A stretch of 64,000 nt of DNA from Aulosira sp. FACHB-615. GTDB taxonomy: Bacteria > Cyanobacteriota > Cyanobacteriia > Cyanobacteriales > Nostocaceae. Below are positions 33,885-42,943 of the stretch, one piece after another. How positions within the stretch are numbered: the stretch's first letter is position 1; every line of letters starts with the position of its first letter. The DNA is taken from the NCBI RefSeq assembly GCF_014698045.1, contig NZ_JACJSE010000007.1, positions 1 to 64,000 on the forward strand, given 5' to 3'. The position numbers and the translations under genes were made by a program. The notes below the pieces were generated by a model. The model saw only the letters and a program-made list of their open reading frames with translations, was not told the origin of the DNA and made no database searches.

Positions 33885-34919
33885 ATGGCAAAAAACTTTC
33901 ATCAAAACTCGCAATTTTCCGCAGATAATTCTATTTCTCACCCTCGTATAGCAAAGCCAAGTTCTGAGTTTTATACTGTTTTTTCCTCAGCAGAAGTTTT
34001 AGAAATTATTCACGCCTTAGAAACTCGATGGGAAATCCCTCTGAAATATTCTTATAAAGGCCAAGGGGCAAAAATATGGCATGATTTTTATCAGAAATTT
34101 ATTAGCCCTAAATGGTATCGCAAATCAAGTGTAGAAATTGACCTATTAAGGAACAGTTTTGCATATATTTATGAAAATATATCAAAATTTAGCCAAGTCA
34201 ATATTATCGACGTGGGTGCAGGAAATTCATACCCAGCCAAAGAATTTGTTTTCCGACTCAATCAATTGAATAAAATTAATAAATATATTGCTTTAGATAT
34301 TAGTGAAGGATTGCTGACTGTATCTAAGAAGAATTTTACAAGTTGGTTTCCTAAACTGGATTATAGCAACCAACAAATTGACATTGAAAATAGCTGTATA
34401 CCTGCAAATTTCTCAGGCAAACCCAAAATCATTCTGCATTTGGGTGTGACAATGGGCAACCATCACAATAGAAATCAGGTGCTGCATAACTTTAGAAATA
34501 GTATGGATGAAAATGATTTGCTCATCTTTACCAATGAAATTGGTTCTAACTCTCAATGGGATGGCATAGCCAGAGGTGGCTGTAAGTATCATGCCGAAGC
34601 CATATATCGCACAATCAAAAATACAATTGGTATTAAATCTCAAGATTGTCAACTAATTAGAAAGTATGACTTAGCAACAGATAGTGTCGTCGCTAATATC
34701 AAATTCCAGCATAATTACACTATAGATTTCAGCTTCCAAGGAATAGATAAATCTATTGAAATACCCAAGGGTAAAGAAATTACAATTTGGAGACATCATA
34801 AATATGAAATGCCTAAACTTACCCAAGAACTAGAAAGTGCGGGATTAGAACTTGTTCATTACACTACTAACAAATATTCATCACATATTATGGCAATTTG
34901 TCAGGTTGCTAATATCTAA
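33885..34919 (+). CDS. EgtD-like SAM-dependent amino acid N-methyltransferase
   Basis: A 344-residue protein of the Methyltransf_33 (EgtD) family. IPLKYSYKGQGAKIWHDFY near residue 50 corresponds to the family's opening signature, and IIDVGAGNSYPAKEF is the SAM-binding motif I. EgtD trimethylates histidine in ergothioneine synthesis, and relatives act on other amino acids. No EgtB-like sulfoxide synthase is adjacent, so histidine cannot be assumed as substrate. A good AAGGA site precedes the ATG. It is convergent with the truncated gene that follows, overlapping its stop by 4 bp. Confidence 0.8.
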   Translation: MAKNFHQNSQFSADNSISHPRIAKPSSEFYTVFSSAEVLEIIHALETRWEIPLKYSYKGQGAKIWHDFYQKFISPKWYRKSSVEIDLLRNSFAYIYENISKFSQVNIIDVGAGNSYPAKEFVFRLNQLNKINKYIALDISEGLLTVSKKNFTSWFPKLDYSNQQIDIENSCIPANFSGKPKIILHLGVTMGNHHNRNQVLHNFRNSMDENDLLIFTNEIGSNSQWDGIARGGCKYHAEAIYRTIKNTIGIKSQDCQLIRKYDLATDSVVANIKFQHNYTIDFSFQGIDKSIEIPKGKEITIWRHHKYEMPKLTQELESAGLELVHYTTNKYSSHIMAICQVANI

Positions 34920-35383
34920 TGAAGCCAAAAAAGAATTCTAATTTCTGCGGGATTTCCTAACTTTAGTAATTCTTGAATAAACCAATCAACACAACCGACA
35001 TATTCTCTATAACTCTGTACCCATGAAACTTCAGTTGTGTTGTCTTTTTTCATTTTATAAACAGGCTCATCGTCTGGTAAATCATCAGGAAAAGGAGCCG
35101 AAGCAGAAAATAAATAGGCATACTGATGATTTACATAGCCTTTACATTCTGGGAATATTCTATCCCAATCATAATCAATAATTTCTTGAACCATGAACCA
35201 AGTAAAGTGATGTCCCATTCCAAGACCTTTATTTTCAAAATAGTCTTGATAACTAGGATTCATATCTTCTGGTAAACCACGCGGTTCTGAAACTGGAACT
35301 ATTTTTTCAGTATGCCAGTGATAATAACTCAGAGAGTGATGATGATTGATGTCTGCAATTATGTGTCGATCGCTCCCCCCATC
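34916..35383 (-). pseudogene. N-terminally truncated gene of a phage-like hypothetical family
   Basis: The frame stays open from a stop at 35384-35386 down to 34916. Residues before the first ATG (35263) already read like protein: DRHIIADINHHHSLSYYHWH, then PVSEPRGLPEDM, which matches the ILADVRN...EPRGLPED order of small hypothetical proteins common in prophages. No ATG, GTG or TTG start exists upstream in frame, and the expected N-terminus is missing beyond a C6 run (35375-35380). Either the 5' end was lost or a short frameshift occurred there. Family recalled from memory; function unknown. Confidence 0.55.
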
Positions 35384-35727
35384 CTACAATGCGATCGCAA
35401 ATAGCCCATCTAAGCAGCAGAGAGTTTCCTACAAACATAGAAAAAATCTATCGAGTTGATTAGAGAAACTTGATTGTGCTGGATAGAGAGTATTGACAGT
35501 GGTTTGAAGTTTGCATCTACGATTTCAGAAATTTTTCTGTTGAGCCTGGGAATTTTAAATCAATTTTGATGTATCCTAGATTTTCTTAGGTAATTTTTTC
35601 AACACCCAAGTTCATAAAACTTTTTTGCGGATTTCACGCAAGATTCTGGAAGAAGTTCTTGAACTCTCTCAGAATCTACTTTCTGTTGATTATTTCTTTG
35701 TCACACTTTAAGGCTTAACAAATCATC
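35384..35727. other. Intergenic region before the 86-residue protein gene
   Basis: About 340 AT-rich bp with no gene recognised. A small hairpin CCTAGATTTTCTTAGG (about 35574-35589) followed by TAATTTTTT could be a weak terminator. No mobile end is visible. Confidence 0.35.
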
Positions 35728-35988
35728 ATGGATATACGACTCATCAAAAAATCTGAAAAATTAATCCTGAAAAAGATAAAACAGATAGAAGAAGAAAATC
35801 TTTCAATAGATGATTTTGAAAGCCAAGAAGCTACCGTTGAGGAAAAACCAGTAGTCAATATAGTAGAAACTAGAGAACCTAACTATATTCCGGTGCGGGA
35901 TAACCCGGTAGTTTTATCCATCGCCAATTCAGGATGGCAGGTTTCGGAAATCTTACGGGATATCAGAGTAGATAATTTCTACGATTGA
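35728..35988 (+). CDS. Small protein of unknown function (86 residues)
   Basis: The protein has a basic N-terminal helix (LIKKSEKLILKKIKQIEEEN), an acidic linker, and a C-terminal part that looks conserved (YIPVRDNPVVLSIANSGW, ending NFYD). It has no signal peptide or membrane segment. The gene has its own strong terminator at 36062-36104. The shape, a charged leader with a distinct C-terminal core, is also seen in some peptide precursors, but no modifying enzyme is evident, so this is only a possibility. Confidence 0.5.
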   Translation: MDIRLIKKSEKLILKKIKQIEEENLSIDDFESQEATVEEKPVVNIVETREPNYIPVRDNPVVLSIANSGWQVSEILRDIRVDNFYD

Positions 35989-36061
35989 TAAATAACCAAT
36001 ATATATATGTCAGAATTCTAATCTTTAACTTATGAATTCTGCAAAAAATATGTTCATCATA

Positions 36062-36104
36062 AATAAGCAACAGTTATCTTGCTGTTGCTTATTAGTTGTT
36101 TTTT
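36062..36104 (+). terminator. Intrinsic terminator
   Basis: A 12-bp perfect stem AATAAGCAACAG (36062-36073) / CTGTTGCTTATT (36082-36093) is followed by a T-rich tract (36096-36104). It ends the transcript of the 86-residue protein and insulates the kinase gene downstream. Confidence 0.8.
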
Positions 36105-36180
36105 AAGACAGTGAACACTCGATGATTTGAAATTCCTTGTGGTAAGCTTTTTGCTAGTGATTACCACATCTTGAGATTTC

Positions 36181-36993
36181 ATGCTAGAGCTAGTATTAGT
36201 CAAATTAGGAGGTTCTTTAATCACTGATAAGAACCAACCATACACTGCTCGACTAGAAACTATGCAAAAACTAGTTACGGAAATTAGTCTAGTCAGGCAG
36301 CAAAATCCTAGTGTAAAACTGATTATTGGCAATGGTGCTGGTTCTTTTGGGCATCAGTCAGCACATAAATATAATACTATCAATGGTGTTGTCTGTGATG
36401 CTGATAAACTAGGGTTTTGTCTAGTTCATCAAGATGTTTTAGATTTAAATAAATTACTGGCCCATTATTTTTTACAAGCAGGTTTACCAGTAGTGAGCTT
36501 ACCACCTCTCACGATGGTAGTGACTCAGAATAAACAGCTAGTGAAAACAAACTTTTCGGTAATTGAAAATAGTTTACAAGCTGGCTTAATACCGTTGGTT
36601 TTCGGTGATGTTGTTTTAGATCAAGTCATTGGCGGTACTATTCTTTCTACTGAAACTTTATTAGCAGAGTTAGCCAAATACTTTCATATTCAAGATAACT
36701 ACCAAGTCAAACTCATCAATGCGGGGAATTATCCTGGTGTGTATGACGACAATGGGCAAGTAATACCTGAGATTACACCAGCCAATTATGCTCAAATTAA
36801 AGCTGCTATCGGCAAGAGTGCGTCAATAGATGTAACTGGCGGGATGATTCAGAAGGTAGAAGAATTTTTGGCTATTTCTGATTGGGGAATTGATTGTTGG
36901 ATAATTGATGGCAATATTCCCGGAAATTTAGTCAAGGCTGTGTTAGGACAGGCGACTTTAGGAACAGTGATCCGCTCTGGTGAATGCAGGTAA
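36181..36993 (+). CDS. Isopentenyl phosphate kinase-like amino acid kinase family protein
   Basis: A 270-residue kinase. KLGGSLITDK (8-17), GAGSFGH (52-58, with the substrate-binding His58) and the C-terminal DVTGGMIQK match isopentenyl phosphate kinases of archaea and plants, and to a lesser degree the fosfomycin kinase FomA. IPK phosphorylates isopentenyl or dimethylallyl phosphate to the diphosphate. Cyanobacteria make these diphosphates by the MEP pathway, so the enzyme would salvage monophosphates or act on another small phosphate or phosphonate. It is monocistronic. Identity of the fold is sure; the substrate is inferred from the His motif. Confidence 0.8.
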   Translation: MLELVLVKLGGSLITDKNQPYTARLETMQKLVTEISLVRQQNPSVKLIIGNGAGSFGHQSAHKYNTINGVVCDADKLGFCLVHQDVLDLNKLLAHYFLQAGLPVVSLPPLTMVVTQNKQLVKTNFSVIENSLQAGLIPLVFGDVVLDQVIGGTILSTETLLAELAKYFHIQDNYQVKLINAGNYPGVYDDNGQVIPEITPANYAQIKAAIGKSASIDVTGGMIQKVEEFLAISDWGIDCWIIDGNIPGNLVKAVLGQATLGTVIRSGECR

Positions 36994-37173
36994 GAATTTA
37001 GGGATAAAAGGGAGAGCTAATTCATTAAGTGCAAGATATTCGCATGAGGGGTATTGCATTTAAAGATATATTGGGCATACTAAGGGAAAACTTTGGCCAT
37101 CTTTTGTGGGAATCATTCTGAATTTGGGATGATCTGCCAAAAAGAAAGCCAGTAACTTGCAGGATTCAGCAAG

Positions 37174-39057
37174 ATGGCGTTTTCTCACTTTGTACCGCAA
37201 CAATCTTCTCAGACTTTGCTGTGGAGTGTTCTGAACAGCATTACTGACCCCATTTTTGTGAAGGACAGACAACACAATTGGGTGTTTGTTAATGATGCGT
37301 TTTGTCAGTTCATTGGATATGAGCGAACAAAACTAATTGGTAAATCTGACTATGATTTTTTCTGCAAAACCCAAGCCGATGTTTTTTGGGCGAGAGATGA
37401 ACTGGTTTTTACCACAGGTGTGACTGATGAAAATGAGGAATTAATCACAGATTACCAAGGTAAAACCCAAATCATATCTACTAAAAAAAGCTTATTATCT
37501 GACGAAGCTGGTAATTCATTTTTAGTAGGTTCAATTCGGCTAGTTGTTCCCCAAGATCAAATTGAAACTACTTTGCTACTTCAGACAATCAATAAATTAG
37601 AACAAGAAATTAATGAACGCCAACAAACAGAGAAACGCTTTCGCAGACATAGTAATGCGCTACAACAGCTTGTGCAGAGTGAAAAACTACAACATGATGA
37701 TTTTCAAATTGCGATTCAATATGTAACTGAAGTAGCTAGTTTAGGTCTTGAGGTTGGGCGTGTTAGTGTTTGGTTATACACAGAGAACCGTTCGGAAATT
37801 CAATGTGTGGATTTATATGAACAAGAATATAATCGCCACAGTCACGGTTTGGAATTATCTGTTTACGACTTCCCGCAATATTTTCAAGCTCTCAAAGAAG
37901 AACAAATAATCGCAGTTACTGATGTGCATACTGATGCTCGTACTGCTGAATTTTCGGCAACTTATACAACTCCATTGGGAATTACTGCGATGTTGGATGC
38001 GCGGATATGGTCGAGAGGGGAAGTAATTGGTGTAGTTTGTTGTGAACATTTAATCACCCCACGCCAGTGGACATTAGAAGAACAAAGCTTTATTGGCTCA
38101 ATTACTGACTTTGTGCGGCTGGTGATTGAATCACGCGATCGCAAAATTGCCGAAGCAGCACTCAGACAACAAACTCAACAACTAGAACAAACACTAAAAG
38201 AATTAAAACGTACTCAATCCCAAATCATTCAAAGTGAAAAAATGTCTTCTTTAGGACAACTAGTAGCGGGTGTAGCTCACGAAATCAATAATCCGGTTAA
38301 CTTTATTTATGGCAATATTAATCCTGCGATTAATTATGTTCATGATTTATTCAAGCTAGTTAATCTTTATCAGGAAAACTATCCTTATCCTGTGGAGGTA
38401 ATTCGAGAAGAAATCGATTCTATAGACTTAGATTTTTTAATGTCAGATTTACCCAAGCTATTATCTTCTCTGAAAATAGGAGCCGATCGCATTCGCCAAA
38501 TTGTGCTATCTCTCCGTAATTTTTCTCGCCTGGATGAAGCTGAATATAAAGCGGTGAATCTGCACGAAGGTATTGATAGTACATTATTAATCTTAGAAAA
38601 TCGGCTCAAGGCTAAACCTAATTATCCAGGTATTAAAGTTATTAAAGACTATGGTAAATTACCTCTGGTTGAGTGCTATGCTGGTCAACTCAATCAGGTA
38701 TTTATGAATATTTTGACTAATGCGATCGATGCTATCGAAGAACGAGACGCACAACGCACACTAAAGGAAATGCAAGCTACTCCTAGTAGAATTCGGATTG
38801 ATACAGCAGTTGAGAATGAAACTCAGATTGCTATTAAAATTGCTGATAATGGTTTGGGTATACCGGAAGATATTCAAAAACGGATTTTTGACCCATTTTT
38901 TACTACAAAACCCATTGGTAAAGGTACAGGAATGGGAATGTCAATTAGTTATCAAATTATCACCGAAAATCATCATGGAACCCTGGAGTGTATTTCATCT
39001 GTGGGCAAAGGTACAGAATTTATAATTATGATTCCTTTAAAACAAGGTGAGGATTGA
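37174..39057 (+). CDS. PAS-GAF sensor histidine kinase
   Basis: A 627-residue soluble kinase. A PAS domain (about 13-130, ITDPIFVKDRQHNWVFVNDA), a short coiled coil, a GAF domain (about 165-325), another coiled coil, a HisKA domain with the phosphorylated His in GVAHEINNP, and a HATPase domain (NILTNAIDAIEE, DNGLGIPEDIQKRIFDPFFT) can be seen. No membrane segment. The signal is unknown. A NarL-type response regulator follows on the opposite strand and may or may not be its partner. Confidence 0.88.
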   Translation: MAFSHFVPQQSSQTLLWSVLNSITDPIFVKDRQHNWVFVNDAFCQFIGYERTKLIGKSDYDFFCKTQADVFWARDELVFTTGVTDENEELITDYQGKTQIISTKKSLLSDEAGNSFLVGSIRLVVPQDQIETTLLLQTINKLEQEINERQQTEKRFRRHSNALQQLVQSEKLQHDDFQIAIQYVTEVASLGLEVGRVSVWLYTENRSEIQCVDLYEQEYNRHSHGLELSVYDFPQYFQALKEEQIIAVTDVHTDARTAEFSATYTTPLGITAMLDARIWSRGEVIGVVCCEHLITPRQWTLEEQSFIGSITDFVRLVIESRDRKIAEAALRQQTQQLEQTLKELKRTQSQIIQSEKMSSLGQLVAGVAHEINNPVNFIYGNINPAINYVHDLFKLVNLYQENYPYPVEVIREEIDSIDLDFLMSDLPKLLSSLKIGADRIRQIVLSLRNFSRLDEAEYKAVNLHEGIDSTLLILENRLKAKPNYPGIKVIKDYGKLPLVECYAGQLNQVFMNILTNAIDAIEERDAQRTLKEMQATPSRIRIDTAVENETQIAIKIADNGLGIPEDIQKRIFDPFFTTKPIGKGTGMGMSISYQIITENHHGTLECISSVGKGTEFIIMIPLKQGED

Positions 39058-39140
39058 ATGAAATCTGGGTGTAACGGTAAATAAGAGTGAAAAATGACAT
39101 TCAATCGAGTAAATTTTTGGCAACCATCAAATATGATTAA

Positions 39141-39818
39141 CTATACTAAACCCGATCGCAGTGCCACTACAGCAGCTTGAACACGATCATCAACTGCTAG
39201 TTTGTTCATAATCCCACGGACATGGGTTTTAACGGTATTGGGACTCAGATAAAGTTTTTCCGCAATTTCGGGGTTGCTTAAACCTTCTACCATGAGTTTT
39301 AAAACTTCTAACTCTCTGGTGGAAAGATTGGCGGTGTTTCCTTGGGTTGTGGGAGGTTTGAGGTTATCAATGACACGTCTGGCGATTTGCGGATCTAAAT
39401 AAGTCGCGCCATCAACGGCGGCTGCGATCGCTTTTAACAGTCTTTCTACACTCGCACCTTTGATACAATAAGCATCTGCACCACTGGATAATGCCGCAAT
39501 TACTTCTGTTTCGGTGGTGTGGGATGTCAGCATCACGACATGGGTTTCTGGTAAGGCCGCTTTAATTTGCTGTGTCGCTGCAATCCCATCCAGGCGCGGT
39601 AAACCAATATCCATGACTACCAAATCTGGTTTTAATTTTAAGGCTGCTTGTACCCCTAAATAACCATCTTCTGCTTGTCCAACAATTTCCAACTGGGGTT
39701 GCGCCATTAGTGATTGTTCTAGTCCTAGTTGCATCATCGGATCATCTTCCACAATCAAAACGCGCAATACAGGTTGATCATTCGGCAGATTGAAGGAGTA
39801 GCTAGGATTGGTAGACAT
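39141..39818 (-). CDS. NarL/FixJ family response regulator
   Basis: A 225-residue regulator: receiver domain (about 18-135) with the phosphorylation Asp in LVVMDIGLPRLDG and Lys in CIKGAS, then a LuxR-type helix-turn-helix (LSTRELEVLKLMVEGLSNPEIAEKL split over about 160-220). It should bind DNA as a dimer on phosphorylation. It converges with the PAS-GAF kinase gene; pairing is inferred from proximity only. A perfect 22-bp inverted repeat lies directly upstream. Confidence 0.9.
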   Translation of the reverse strand: MSTNPSYSFNLPNDQPVLRVLIVEDDPMMQLGLEQSLMAQPQLEIVGQAEDGYLGVQAALKLKPDLVVMDIGLPRLDGIAATQQIKAALPETHVVMLTSHTTETEVIAALSSGADAYCIKGASVERLLKAIAAAVDGATYLDPQIARRVIDNLKPPTTQGNTANLSTRELEVLKLMVEGLSNPEIAEKLYLSPNTVKTHVRGIMNKLAVDDRVQAAVVALRSGLV

Positions 39819-39829
39819 TTTTTTATCTA

Positions 39830-39881
39830 GTCAATGGTCAATAGTCAATAGTCCAATAGCTATTGACTATTGACCATTGAC
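39830..39881. repeat. Perfect 22-bp inverted repeat of TCAATAG/TCAATGG heptamers
   Basis: The arm at 39830-39851 (starting GTCAATGGTC) is the exact complement of 39860-39881 with 8 nt between. It consists of STRR2-like heptamers in head-to-head arrangement, lying between the response regulator start (39818) and the era stop (39890). It may end era transcription or affect the regulator promoter. Confidence 0.8.
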
Positions 39882-39889
39882 TAACTTCT

Positions 39890-40846
39890 CTATTCTTCCA
39901 CGCGATAGCCAAACTCTGCCAAATTTAACCGAGACTGTCGCCACTTTGGCTGGACTTTGACGAAAAGTTCCAGGTATACTTTGCCGGAGATGAGTTTTTG
40001 GATTTGTTCGCGGGCGGCGCTACCAATGGCTTTGAGCATAGAACCACCTTTACCAATTAAAATACCTTTTTGGGAATCGCGTTCGACGTGGATGGTAGCC
40101 ATGACGCGGGTAATTGATGGTGTTTCTTCTACTTTATCAATGGCGATCGCCACAGAATGCGGCACTTCTTCACGGGTTAACAGTAAAATCTGTTCCCGAA
40201 TTAACTCGCCCATAATAAACCGTTCTGGTTGGTCTGTCACCAAGTCAGGCGGATAGTATAAGGGGCCTGTTGCTAAATTTTCCGTCAGTAATTCTTGTAG
40301 TTCTGGTAATCCTGTACCAGTCTTGGCGGAGAATTTCGCTAACGGCCATTGGTTAGCATCACCTAGTTGTTGGTAACTTTCATCGATAAACTGGGAATCC
40401 GTTGGTTGCTGATCAATTTTGTTCAGTCCCAAAATTACGGGGGTGTGACTGTGGGTTAATAACTCCGCAATGTAGCGATCGCCAGCACCACAAGCAGCTG
40501 TACTATCAACTACAAACAGCACCACATCTACTGATTCAATGGCAATTTTGGCATTTTGTACTAACACTTCCCCCAATTGGTGATGGGGTTTATGAATTCC
40601 CGGTGTATCGACGAAAATTAATTGTGCTGCTTCGGTGGTCAAAATTCCTCGCAAACGATTCCGCGTAGTTTGGGCTACTGGTGAGGTTATTGCAATTTTT
40701 TGACCAACTAATTGATTCATTAGAGTAGATTTACCGACATTTGGACGACCAATAATGCCGATAAACCCCGATTTATACTCAGGAGGAGCTTGAGGAATTA
40801 ATACTTCTCCTGAAAAAGAGAAGACGTGATTTTCAATACTAGTCAC
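39890..40846 (-). CDS. era: GTPase Era
   Basis: A 318-residue GTPase required for 16S rRNA processing and 30S assembly. G1 GRPNVGKST, G3 DTPG and G4 NKID motifs precede a C-terminal KH domain (GILIGKGGSMLKAIG). The N-terminal 25 residues are an extension before the G1 motif, normal for cyanobacteria. It is a single gene here. Confidence 0.95.
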   Translation of the reverse strand: MTSIENHVFSFSGEVLIPQAPPEYKSGFIGIIGRPNVGKSTLMNQLVGQKIAITSPVAQTTRNRLRGILTTEAAQLIFVDTPGIHKPHHQLGEVLVQNAKIAIESVDVVLFVVDSTAACGAGDRYIAELLTHSHTPVILGLNKIDQQPTDSQFIDESYQQLGDANQWPLAKFSAKTGTGLPELQELLTENLATGPLYYPPDLVTDQPERFIMGELIREQILLLTREEVPHSVAIAIDKVEETPSITRVMATIHVERDSQKGILIGKGGSMLKAIGSAAREQIQKLISGKVYLELFVKVQPKWRQSRLNLAEFGYRVEE

Positions 40847-41203
40847 CTTTTACTCCACCTTCATATTTTATAGATGAGATAAGTTAGTTCTGGGTTCAAA
40901 CGCACAACAAACATATATTCACCCTGGAATTTTCGGGGTTTGCCATTGTTTCAGTTTAATCTACTACTAGAGATATTTGAGTGGAAATATCTCAAAAAAT
41001 AGATATTAAATCCAACCAACATTATGTTATCTCTCTTCCATCCACTTGTGTTATCTGCAAGAGAGCCAGTCATTTTGATGACAATATTCTTGGATTCTAG
41101 CTGGAGAATACCACCAAATTATGATGTAATTGCTATGACTGAGAAATAATTTCTCGCTTAAACTCGCCTAATTTCACAAATTAATTTACTCGTAAAGGCT
41201 GGG
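40847..41203. other. Intergenic region upstream of era
   Basis: AT-rich, no gene recognised. One stem-loop, GAGATATTT (40970-40978) / AAATATCTC (40985-40993), is present without a T tract on either side. The era promoter must lie here. The wider gap to 41893 (about 1 kb) is otherwise filled by repeats. Confidence 0.4.
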
Positions 41204-41286
41204 AGTAGGGAGTGGGGAGTAGGGAGTAGAAAAGAGCATTTTGTAGGTGTACTGATTTTTTTCAGAAATCAAATATGAGTCCTATA
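41204..41286 (+). repeat. Interspersed repeat ending AAATCAAATATNAGTCCTAT, copy 2
   Basis: GGGAGTAGGGAGTGGGG heptamers, then GTACTGATTTTTTTC and AAATCAAATATGAGTCCTAT. Sequence order and ends equal the copy at 10723-10801. Confidence 0.7.
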
Positions 41287-41539
41287 TGTAGTATAGATAT
41301 TCAGAGCTAGATGCAACAGAGATTTTTCATCAAAACTGAAAAATTCATGAGCTATGTAACAAGCGATCGCACAATATTGACTTTTGTTAACGACAGTAAA
41401 AAAAGCCATCACATATCATTAATCTACATCAAATTTGATATTTGACAATTTGACACTAACTCAATATAACGTCAGTTAAACTGTGATGAAAATTAATTTT
41501 TTCTGTAAAGTAGAAAGACTAAATTAAACCTAATTTGAG

Positions 41540-41706
41540 ATGACCGGGTTTCGATACTTCGACTGCGCTCAGTATCCACACTTCGACAGGCTCAGTGCAT
41601 CGCTTCGCGGGAGTTGAGCGAAGTCGAAACTCAACCCTCTTCTAGCCAGATGATCGAGCATTGAGCGCAGTCGAAATGCGTCTTCTAAATAATTGTGTCC
41701 ACTTAC
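41540..41706. repeat. Palindromic CTTCGACTGCGCTCAG repeats joined to the AAATGCGTCTTCTAA family
   Basis: Several short palindromic words (ACTTCGACTGCGCTCAGT, TTGAGCGAAGTCGAAAC) are strung together at 41555-41635. They continue into a third copy of the repeat at 4321-4389 (GAGCATTGAGC, TCGAAATGCGTCTTCTAA, TGTCCACTTACT; 41653-41706). No gene is present between 41287 and 41893. Confidence 0.65.
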
Positions 41707-41893
41707 TAATCTAAGTTAAATTAAATTAAATTATAGTTAGATAATTTTGTCGGACGACCTCTTGATGAAGCAGAAGTTGATGTTTAGTCCCAGATACTAA
41801 ATTATCAGCTTCTTTCTCTAAATTGAATTAGGGAGTAGGGAGTAGATTTGTTTGTAATTGATTTAGGACTGCGATACCTTGAGAAATGAGAAT

Positions 41894-42805
41894 CTACCAA
41901 GAAGACATAAACTGCCAATCTTCAGAATCTTTCTCTGTATCTGTATTGTCTTCTGAATCGGCTGGTTGCTCTACATCTTCTGACTGTAGCAACTTTTCAT
42001 ATTCTCCTGAATCAACCCATTTTAACAATTCGGAAGCTCGCATCACCGACCAGGGAAATTTGTACTCCATAAAGCTGAATATTTTAGTAACTTGATCCAA
42101 GTTATCCAGACTAATGAGTGAAAATTCCCGTGCTTGCGCTTGAAACTCCGCAATGGTATCGGCATTTATATATTCCGATGGTAAACCAGCCAACTTCATG
42201 AGTGCGGTGATGGCGATATTAATATCTTGACACGCCAATAAACCCGCGCGATCGCATGTGAACTTTGACATCAAAATCCAATTACACAAAGCGACTTCTA
42301 TCCCCCCAGCCGCTAAACTACCCAAACCAAAAGTTGTACTATTAACAATATTTTTTAACAGTGGCATCACATTTGCCATTTGTTGATAAGCAATATATTT
42401 ACCCTTAATCCGGGCAATTTCACACCCAAATGCAAATAGCAATTCAGCGTGTGTATACCATTCCAGTGCTTCTAAATTCGCACTCACCATTGGCTTGTCT
42501 ACACCAACAGCATTGGTTTGAATATGTCCCGTACCCCGAAATAAATAAAGTTCTGGCTGGGAAGTCAAGTCAAGAATTTGACAGCTTTCTGTAAACGCAT
42601 CAGATAATTTAGGAAAATTTTGCGGTGTCACACGAAATTCACCACCAATAATTTGCATTCTCAGTAAACGGTCAATTCCATATTCATTTACCTTCTTTAA
42701 TACTAAAGGTAAACCAGGCATTTTATTTAAAGCTGCCAAAGCTTTTTGATCAAAGGGATGCTGAAATCTGACTATATTCAGTCCAGTCAATATTTTTTTT
42801 GTCAT
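41894..42805 (-). CDS. M48 peptidase-fold protein without zinc ligands
   Basis: A 303-residue protein with the M48 peptidase layout: a helical N-terminus, the region where HExxH should be, two hydrophobic segments, and a CDRAG motif. HExxH is replaced by C128-E129-I-A-R132 (FGCEIARIKGKY), and the third ligand Glu before FTCDRAG is Lys181. All three zinc ligands are gone although the rest is well kept, so it is a pseudopeptidase, perhaps a scaffold or chaperone-like protein. Several intact M48 relatives with CDRAG exist in cyanobacteria. The C-terminus is acidic and Asp/Glu-rich. Function unknown. Confidence 0.75.
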   Translation of the reverse strand: MTKKILTGLNIVRFQHPFDQKALAALNKMPGLPLVLKKVNEYGIDRLLRMQIIGGEFRVTPQNFPKLSDAFTESCQILDLTSQPELYLFRGTGHIQTNAVGVDKPMVSANLEALEWYTHAELLFAFGCEIARIKGKYIAYQQMANVMPLLKNIVNSTTFGLGSLAAGGIEVALCNWILMSKFTCDRAGLLACQDINIAITALMKLAGLPSEYINADTIAEFQAQAREFSLISLDNLDQVTKIFSFMEYKFPWSVMRASELLKWVDSGEYEKLLQSEDVEQPADSEDNTDTEKDSEDWQFMSSW

Positions 42806-42943
42806 AATATTGTTTTATCTGCGTCCATCTGTCTTGAAAAGTTTGCTCAAGTCGGCAGAGCCGCCCACGCAACTTTTCGCTGCGTCCATCTGCGGTTAAT
42901 TATTCTTGCTTATACTTCACTAGCATCAGAAATGCTATAAGTG

